64,000 nucleotides of DNA. It comes from Protonemura montana. Its lineage: Eukaryota > Arthropoda > Insecta > Plecoptera > Nemouridae. The translations under genes were made by a program, and so were the position numbers. Location of the stretch: NCBI GenBank assembly GCA_947568835.1, contig OX387610.1, forward strand, positions 14,179,001-14,243,000, read 5' to 3'. Positions 56,946-64,000 of the stretch are shown here, piece after piece. A model generated the notes under the pieces. It was not told the origin of the DNA. It did no database searches and worked only from the letters and a program-made list of their open reading frames with translations. Position 1 is the first letter of the stretch; each line of letters starts with the position of its first letter.

Positions 56946-59900
56946 TAAAAACCTTGCAAGTTTTGACGGCGCAGGTGAATATCGTGAGTGAAAAGGTCCG
57001 AAATTAATTTTAACGAGGCGTTAGTAGCTGCGTTAAACTGCAGCTCGTGCATATTTAATAAAAGCCAGCATTACCTTACAGCGTAAACTTTCGGTACGAA
57101 CGATTCAATCACGCGGAATCATCCAGTCGTGATTTCATAAATTCTGGGAAATTTTAGAATTAGTGACACCCCTGTCAAAAAAAAAAAAAAAAAAAAAAAC
57201 GATTCATACACATTTTTTTGTGCAAAACATATGACGAATAAAAAAAATGTATCTCAACTTAGCTGATACAGCAACAATCCTTGCAAATATCAATTTATTT
57301 TTGCTTGATAATCAATCAGTTTTTATTTAAGAAATGCATCTTAAATCAACTTACCAATTACAATCACTTTTCCCAACGTCTCTCAGACCTCGTATTATCC
57401 CACAGGACTTTCTGCGTTCATAGCTGTATTAATAACGACACCGGACACCCCTAATTGACTCGCACCCGGCCACGAACCCCAAGCCCCTGGTCGCCAGTCG
57501 CCAGTTATAACAGCGACTTGGAGCGTTGATTGGGAAATGAAATAATAATTGTGACAATTAAATTGAAGTGTTGGCTTGACAATGGCTGCAGCCGACGCTT
57601 TCTGGCTTGGATAAATGGGAGAGGGGGCACAGAGTATGATTTAACTATGTCTGCATTGGAGGTCTCCGGACTCGTTGAGTTATAGAGATGTGCTGTAGAC
57701 GTTTAGAGAGAAGCAACGGTCGTGGGACGATTGTGTGTTTGTGTGCTTAACATTAAGAATTTAGCAGTTTCACTGGTGGATTCTGTGCTTAAATGATTAA
57801 CTACTTCCATCCATAGAGGCATGGCATTGCCCATTTTTTAGTTTTTCTTTCATCGAAACTGATTCTAAAATGTTTGGCAATTTTTCGCTGAGTGTAATTT
57901 TAGGAAATTAGTTTCAAAGAGTAAGATCTCTCAAAGTGACACGCATCTCTGTAATCTTCTTCTTGTCAACTTGAAAACAAAACGATTCTGGTAATTCAAT
58001 TAAATGTTTGTCCGCTACAATTGCCAGTTGCGGGTGTAAAATATCTTGACTCTGCCATGTTGGTGAAACCAATCCATGTGGCAGTGAAGGAAATGAATAG
58101 CACCCCCTGCTTGTGCGACTTGATTATGTCAAAATGTTTACAGTCATTTATTTGCCATGAGGAGAAAGAAATAAGAAAGCGAAGTAGAGAGACGCATTCG
58201 AAATCCAATTAAAAATGAAGATTGAATTACGCTGATGCCTGAACTTCATTTCAGTTACATGGCGTCAGTATTCGGAGAAAGATATTATTTTCATTTCGTT
58301 AACGATTTGCATAAAAGGACATTTCTAGATGATACAAACGTGATAGGTATTGAAACGTATTTGCATGCATTTCAATTACATTTGGCATCGAAATAGAATT
58401 TTTTGCAAACGTGATCGATCATTTAATTGGACAAAGCGTCTATTTTCATCGGTCTTTTCGAAAGGGCTTCTTTGTGAATGCAGAGAATTAAAAAAAAAAT
58501 GTTGTTGCCTTATAAATATTGTTCCTAGAAACTAAATACGTGCACGTCAAAGATATCAATACACCAGATACCGATCATCTATATTTCTGAAAAACTCAAC
58601 TGAAATAATAATTAGTGAAATCTGTATCATAAAATCAGATAATCCTGTATCGCACAACATCTGTACCTAGAGGCGTTAGCAATATAATGGTTTAAACCAA
58701 TCCGATTTCACCATTGACCGGTTAATTTCTGGTCTATCCATGTGAACTACATGAGTAATTGAATCGGTTCTGCGGGGGGGTTCGTGGAAGGGAGGGTCGC
58801 GACCCCATACCACCCGGTTCCACCCGATAACGCTTTTAGTTCTGGCTAGTTTTGTTTACATGCTGGTGGTTCCACTTTCCTGATGGAATGAAAATAATCT
58901 ACACTCTTCTTGTGTGTCAATCCTGGTGGAAATCGCTCGGCGAGTGAAGTGACTGAAAGCTTTGCTAGATTTGTTGGCTACAACGAGTTTGAGTCTCAAG
59001 ACTTGATAGGTCAAAATTAGATCAATTTAGACTTTTAATTGTGTTTAAAAGTGTACACATTTCTAATATGAGTGTAATTGTTATTTAATAGGATTGCTTT
59101 ATGATTTCACCTAGGTTTCAAAAACGACTCCACACTGAAATTATAAAATTTGTAATAGTTCCATATGTATCCATATGTTCCGTATGTAAAATTCAGGATA
59201 GAAGTGATTTTTATTCACAATCTCTCAAGAAATTTGACCAAATCGAGCAATGAAACGCATAACAGATAGCCAAAGAACTAAATCAGTTTTCATCATGTAA
59301 AATGGACAATATCCGAAGGCTGTTTTAACATATTATGTGACAAAATCTTGGCTGGCAACATGAATTACAATGGAAATTAAACAAATCGAATCAAATTGAA
59401 TTGATATTATTGTCTTGCCAATAATACCATGAGAATACCATATTCTCTTCCGGAATTTGTTTCCACTGGTTCTTATGGGAAAAATTGCTTCAAAAGGCTT
59501 TCACACGGTAACTTCTCCCAGCATAAGTTCAAAAACGACCGATTAAAAATGTAACGACCCGTTAAAGTCTGCTTGGTCACAACCAATCAGATATTTCTAT
59601 TTTCATTATAACCTCTGGCTATATTTTAACTTGACATTGTAAAAACTCGTTCTGAATGTTCTAAATATCTGACAAATCAGCTTCGGTTGCTTTTATGGAG
59701 TGCATAATTATCATGGATTTACTACTAAATATTTGAAGTTGACTAAAGATCCTATCCGTAAACACACAACGCGTGAATGCCCCACGATAAGGAAAACGAA
59801 CATCAAAAAAACAAAAATCAATACCAAGTTCTTTTCGGTCGTAAACTACCTACCATTTCGAAAATCGTACACTTTTTCCCACATAATTCAACGTCAAATT

Positions 59901-60380
59901 TAACATTTAATAACCCGTTTCGCAAACTGCGAAGGTCACAGCAAACTAGCCATTATTTAGCAACCCTGCTCCTCTGACCTTTCCCAGCAACGCCAGAGAA
60001 GAGACGTGACGCAGGAAGAGTCAACACTCTGATATTATTTTTTTGCAAGCAGCGCCCGAGAAAGACCGGTGCACTATTTCTGGAACGAGTTGAGGCTTAG
60101 GTCGCTGCTAGATAAGAAATTAGAGGGTGCGTTTGTCAGTTGGAATTACCGCGGTTTTGTTATGTGTAATAACTAGGAGTTGAGTGTGGCTTTTGACGGT
60201 TTTTCTATGGAAGCACAGCCAGGGTTTTGAGCATCAAAAGAGACGAGGATTTGAAAGGAGCTGTTTGGATTTGTAGCGTTATGTGATGTTGCTAAACTCG
60301 ATTCATGAATAAGATGCGACAGAGTTTTTCTGTTTTACTCTGCTGGCATGAATTGCTCAGTTATCAAAACATACTAGCAC
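56946..60380. other. Intergenic, nothing supported
   Basis: About 3.4 kb. A 22-A run lies at 57178-57199. ORFs (57996-58208 minus, 58350-58535 plus, 59700-59903 plus and others) have no domains. Confidence 0.45.
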
Positions 60381-60460
60381 GGTGAAGGCGCCACCGGTCG
60401 TTTTAAGGTGACATGAGGATCAACTATAATTTGTGACTTCATTGAAATGGTATTTGTATC
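60381..60460 (+). repeat. Family R short dispersed repeat, copy 4
   Basis: GAAGGCGCCACCGGTCGTTT, then AGGTGACATGAGGATCAA. Sits about 100 bp before a MITE M copy, as copy 3 sits 30 bp after one. Confidence 0.55.
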
Positions 60461-60552
60461 TGGTAAGCAATACGCCTCGCGTTTTCATATCAATCTCGAG
60501 AATTAGTTTTAAAAAAAAATTATCAAAGTTTTTTGATAAGTTTTTTCCATAC

Positions 60553-60890
60553 ACATAGCTAGTTAGTTAAAAAACGCCAATGAGTTCGAGATCTTATTTC
60601 AGAAAATACATAATACATTTTTTTTTTAAGTTATTGACCCTGATTATTTTATTTAGATGCATTTAGGAAGCTTGAACTAGGTAATTGTTATAATTTTATG
60701 TGGTTCTTTTGTTATTGGAAAATGGTCAGGACTGCTCTTATCCTTGAAGAAGTAACTAGTATATGTTACGAAACGTTGGGAAATTTAGTAGCCCTGTACT
60801 CAGCATTCAAAACCCAGTTGAAATAGTTTTTGTTAAAACTAGTGCTAAGGATAAATCAAGTGGACATGAGTCTAAAAACCATCATAATCA
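60553..60890 (-). mobile_element. MITE family M, near full-length copy
   Basis: Minus-oriented: TAGTTAGTTAAAAAACGCCA, GATGCATTTAGGAAGCTTGA, TGGTCAGGACTGCTCTTATC, then the terminal end to GGACATGAGTCTAAAAACCA. Confidence 0.87.
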
Positions 60891-61301
60891 AAGATAATTA
60901 ACGGTAAAATGACTGCAATACTCCTGAAATTCCCTTAGCCTTCATTGCCTTAGCTGAAAACTAGCTTTTGAAAATATTTCCTTTTCATTGTGAACGAAAT
61001 TTAGCTGCTTAAAAACAAATCTTGACACCAAAAGCAATTTGGCAAACACTTTCTTGAAATGAAATGTAGTGTAGCTGCGAAGGAGGGTCAAAATCTTCAG
61101 AGGCGTTTTGTGATCTTTGCCGTGGCAAGATTGGATTGTCCTTTTCCTGTTTATTATTCTTGTCCTGACTCACGTTTCCTAAGAAAACCTTTCGTGGAAG
61201 CGAAGGAAAATATAAATCAGCATGGCTACGTTTGGCTGAATGCGTTGGAGGATATCTTTTTATCCGTTCCTATTGGTTTAGTTTAAGTCGATACACAAAC
61301 T

Positions 61302-61334
<33 letters not shown>

Positions 61335-61400
61335 TTCTCTGAAATTCATTGTTGCACTTAAATAAGTAAATTATATCTACATTTAAAATCGTTTAGGTCA
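60891..61400. other. Intergenic with (TA)n tract
   Basis: A TA-rich microsatellite lies at 61299-61333. The ORF at 61059-61286 (plus) has no domain. Confidence 0.5.
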
Positions 61401-61872
61401 AGCTTCAACAAAATGTCCAACTATAAGTTGGGTCTCTAGCTCACAGAAACATCTGAATTTCACTGCATGTGATTGGAAGTCGTCATGGCAACAGTTTCAA
61501 CAAAATGTTCAACTAAAAGTTGGATCTCTAGCTCACAGAAACATCTCAATTTCACTGCATGTGATTGGAAGTCGTCATGGCAACAGTTTCAACAAAATGT
61601 TCAACTATAAGTTGGATCTCTAGCTCACAGAAACATCTCAATTTCACTGCATGTGATTGGAAGTCGTCATGGCAACAGTTTCAACAAAATGTTCAACTAT
61701 AAGTTGGATCTCTAGCTCACAGAAACATCTGAATTTCACTGCATGTGATTGGAAGTCGTCATGGCAACAGTTTCAACAAAATGTTCAACTATAAGTTGGA
61801 TCTCTAGCTCACAGAAACATCTGAATTTCACTGCATGTGATTGGAAGTCGTCATGGCAACAGTTTCAACAAA
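61400..61872. repeat. 92-bp tandem repeat, five copies
   Basis: Units contain GTTGGATCTCTAGCTCACAG, ATTTCACTGCATGTGATTGG and GTCGTCATGGCAACAGTTTC with few differences. The last unit drifts into unique sequence (CACTTCAACTTGAAGGCG). Confidence 0.95.
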
Positions 61873-62434
61873 CACTTCAACTTGAAGGCGAGATTTTGCT
61901 AAAACTGGACCTAAGTCTCGCACAGAACCTCTCCGATCAAAACGCTACCAATTCAACGATGAAATTTCAGTTGTGATTTCAATGGCGGAATTAAAAAAAA
62001 AAAAAAAAAAAACATCTGCACACATGTATTGCAATCATTTTTTTGCATATTTACAATTATACATTCGATGGTTCAACAAGCAATATGGCGGACCAGCGAT
62101 ACAGAAGTGTGTAATTCATTGTTTTTTGATTCAGCTTCAGTTGTCACGCGTGTCAATTTACCCCCAGAAAGAACTGTGGCGCCTCTGTCGGAAAAGTATG
62201 TCATCTCGATGAACATAAATGTACATGTACATAAATTGACACACATTTTTTATTTTTTATTTGGCTGTGACAGCGTAAATGGTTTACTTTTTTTGGTAGA
62301 AAATTACGCTTTGACAGAGTTATTTAACTTTGGGAAACTACTTTAAACACTGTAATTATCTTCTGTTTGAATTCTGTTAAAATACTTGCTTGGATATTAT
62401 TCGTGGTTGAAAGGCCTGGTTTACTAATTTTCTA
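61873..62434. other. Intergenic, nothing supported
   Basis: Short overlapping ORFs (61973-62212 and 62029-62346 plus) with poly-Lys from a poly(A) run; no domain. Confidence 0.4.
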
Positions 62435-62820
62435 AGCAGAACTGGTCATTTGTATGATGGTCACCCATCCAATACCTGACCCAGCGCAGTGTTGCTTGAA
62501 TTTCATCCCTCCAACCTCTCTCCCGAACAGAACTGGTAATGTGTATGATGGTCATCCATCCAATACCTGACCCAGCGCAGTGTTGCTTAACTTTCATCCC
62601 TCCAACCTCTCTCCCGAACAGAACTGGTCATGTGTACGATGGTCACCCATCCAATATCTGACTCAGCGCAGTGTTGCTTAACTTTCATCCCTCCAACCTC
62701 TCTCCCGAACAGAACTGGTCATGTGTATGATGGTCACCCATCCAATTTCTGACTCAGCGCAGTGCTGCTTAACTTCGGTGATCTCATGAGAACCGATGTT
62801 TCCAACACGCCGAAACTAAA
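62435..62820 (-). mobile_element. 5S-derived SINE heads, copy S8
   Basis: Minus-strand, tail missing. About four 91-bp head units (GTCACCCATCCAATACCTGA on the plus strand), then the 5'-most 5S-like part (TTAACTTCGGTGATCTCATG, AGAACCGATGTTTCCAACAC) at 62770-62812. Confidence 0.88.
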
Positions 62821-62837
62821 GCTTAGATAAAACATAG

Positions 62838-62925
62838 CTCACAGAAACATCTGAATTTCACTGCATGTGATTGGAAGTCGCTTTGGCAACAGTTTCAACT
62901 AATATTATCAATTTGAAGGCTATAG
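62838..62925. repeat. Isolated copy of the 92-bp repeat
   Basis: TAGCTCACAGAAACATCTGA through GATTGGAAGTCGCTTTGGCA, then AATTTGAAGGC, matches the end of the 61.4-61.9 kb array. It lies just beyond SINE S8. Confidence 0.9.
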
Positions 62926-63289
62926 TTTGGTAAAGCTGAAAAAAAACTGTGTCCAACAAATAGTTGCGTACATTTTAAATAATTTTTACAGCAACAAGTG
63001 AACTACACTCTTATAATAGTTTTACACGACGATAAAATGACTGCGCGTTCTTGGAACGTGACCAAGCCTGCATGTAGCAATGTTAAACCTCCACGTATGA
63101 CATATCTTCATATTCCCTGACCCTATGATTAATGGTGGGTTGTGCACCAGCACCAGCGGCCAGCACAATGTTCACAGAAGTGACATACACATACAAGTCG
63201 ACATTTTGCTGAAAAAAAAAAAGTGGTATGTCAATAACAGGATTGTCCATTTCAGACTAAACAAGATGATTATGATGTAAACATTTTTT
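62926..63289. other. Intergenic, nothing supported
   Basis: No ORF or repeat seen. Confidence 0.4.
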
Positions 63290-63390
63290 TAGTCCACGTT
63301 TGGGCATCAATTTTTGAGACGGTTATAGTGTTGATAAAAATAAAATAGCCCGCGCATTGCAAGCGTTTGCAATTTAAATTATATTTCAAC
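63290..63390 (+). mobile_element. tRNA-like element right arm, copy T5
   Basis: AGTCCACGTTTGGGCATCAA, TTTTTGAGACGGTTATAGTG, then CGCATTGCAAGCGTTTGCAA. Only the 3' acceptor-like piece and tail remain. Confidence 0.8.
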
Positions 63391-63850
63391 TAAAAATTAT
63401 GTTAAAGTATCAATATTTTGATTACAACGTGTAATTTACCTAAGAACCTGGACCTATAAAGCAGCTGTTAAACTTAACGTCGATGCATTTTTGGCGTTAA
63501 GTTGCGATCACCAAAGGTGGCTAACGATATATAGAAACACATTCTACGATTGGTTATTATATAATTTACCTTAAATTCTGCGGTGAAATTTAAATACTTT
63601 CTTTTGCGGATCTGGTTTTCATAAGGCTACAACAATTAAATCGCGTTTGCGATTTTTAATTTGTTTGTAAAAAAAAAACTACAAATACACTTCGAAATTT
63701 ATGAGAACTTTAGCTGAAAGAACGATTTCGGTCTAAGTATGTTTATTTTACAGATTGTCCTTAGCATATCCAAAGGCTAAAAGCAGGAAATTTAATCTTT
63801 ACCGAGATGAAAAATCGGGACCAACTCCATAAGTGAAACATTTATCTTTA
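63391..63850. other. Intergenic, nothing supported
   Basis: AT-rich; no feature seen. Confidence 0.4.
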
Positions 63851-64000
63851 GGCTCGATGGTTGGGACTGTACTCGATGGTTGGGACTGTACCTAGCTCGA
63901 TGGTTGGGACTGTACTCGATGGTTGGGACTGTACTCGATGGCTGGAACTGTACCTAGCTCGATGGTTGGGACTGTACTCGATGGTTGGGACTGTACCTTG
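63851..64000. repeat. 18/23-bp minisatellite at window end
   Basis: Tandem TCGATGGTTGGGACTGTAC units of 18-19 bp alternate with longer ones having CTAGC inserted (CTGTACCTAGCTCGATGG). The array is cut by the window edge. Confidence 0.95.

Overview
This window is AT-rich, intron-containing animal DNA from an invertebrate. I see no bacterial operons, ribosome-binding sites or prophage. Two genes are recognisable with confidence. One is DPH7/WDR85, the diphthamide-pathway WD40 protein. The other is a CDK2AP/DOC-1 family gene, which is animal-specific. A third, split gene encodes a small two-span membrane protein that I do not recognise. A fourth coding stretch carries a hormone-receptor-motif/GAIN/GPS-like extracellular module of the adhesion-receptor kind and looks damaged. 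The species cannot be named. A marine invertebrate such as a tunicate or mollusc would fit, but that is inference only.

Layout: 1-2180 is a 54-bp satellite split by a 540-bp spacer. 7.1-8.7 kb holds DPH7 and 10.05-10.8 kb holds CDK2AP, both on the minus strand. 14.07-14.36 kb holds a GC-rich short ORF. 16.9-18.6 kb holds the membrane-protein gene in three exons. 22.6-23.7 kb holds the GAIN/GPS fragment. From 19.8 kb to the right edge the DNA is dominated by short non-autonomous repeats and tandem arrays, with no convincing complete gene.

The repeats fall into a few families with several copies each. (1) Element X carries a 60-bp minisatellite core between conserved flanks; about 10 copies plus a related foldback. 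(2) A 5S-rRNA-derived SINE has a 91-bp promoter-bearing head that is tandemly multiplied, followed by a conserved tail ending in a CGTCGTTAAACAC motif. (3) A tRNA-like element has a 52-bp A-box unit, usually in tandem, enclosed by inverted copies of its own tail. (4) A MITE-like family of about 0.4 kb has terminal inverted repeats of about 70 bp. (5) A short dispersed motif (family R) has four copies. Independent simple or complex arrays have 9, 12, 18-23, 26, 54, 92 and 118-bp units.

The most interesting pattern is that unrelated short elements here (5S-derived, tRNA-derived and element X) share one architecture, a tandemly multiplied internal core inside conserved ends. In the two Pol III-type families the multiplied part is the piece that holds the internal promoter. 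The genes themselves do not form a pathway; DPH7 acts in translation-factor modification and CDK2AP in chromatin and cell-cycle control. All repeat family names used here are labels for this window only.
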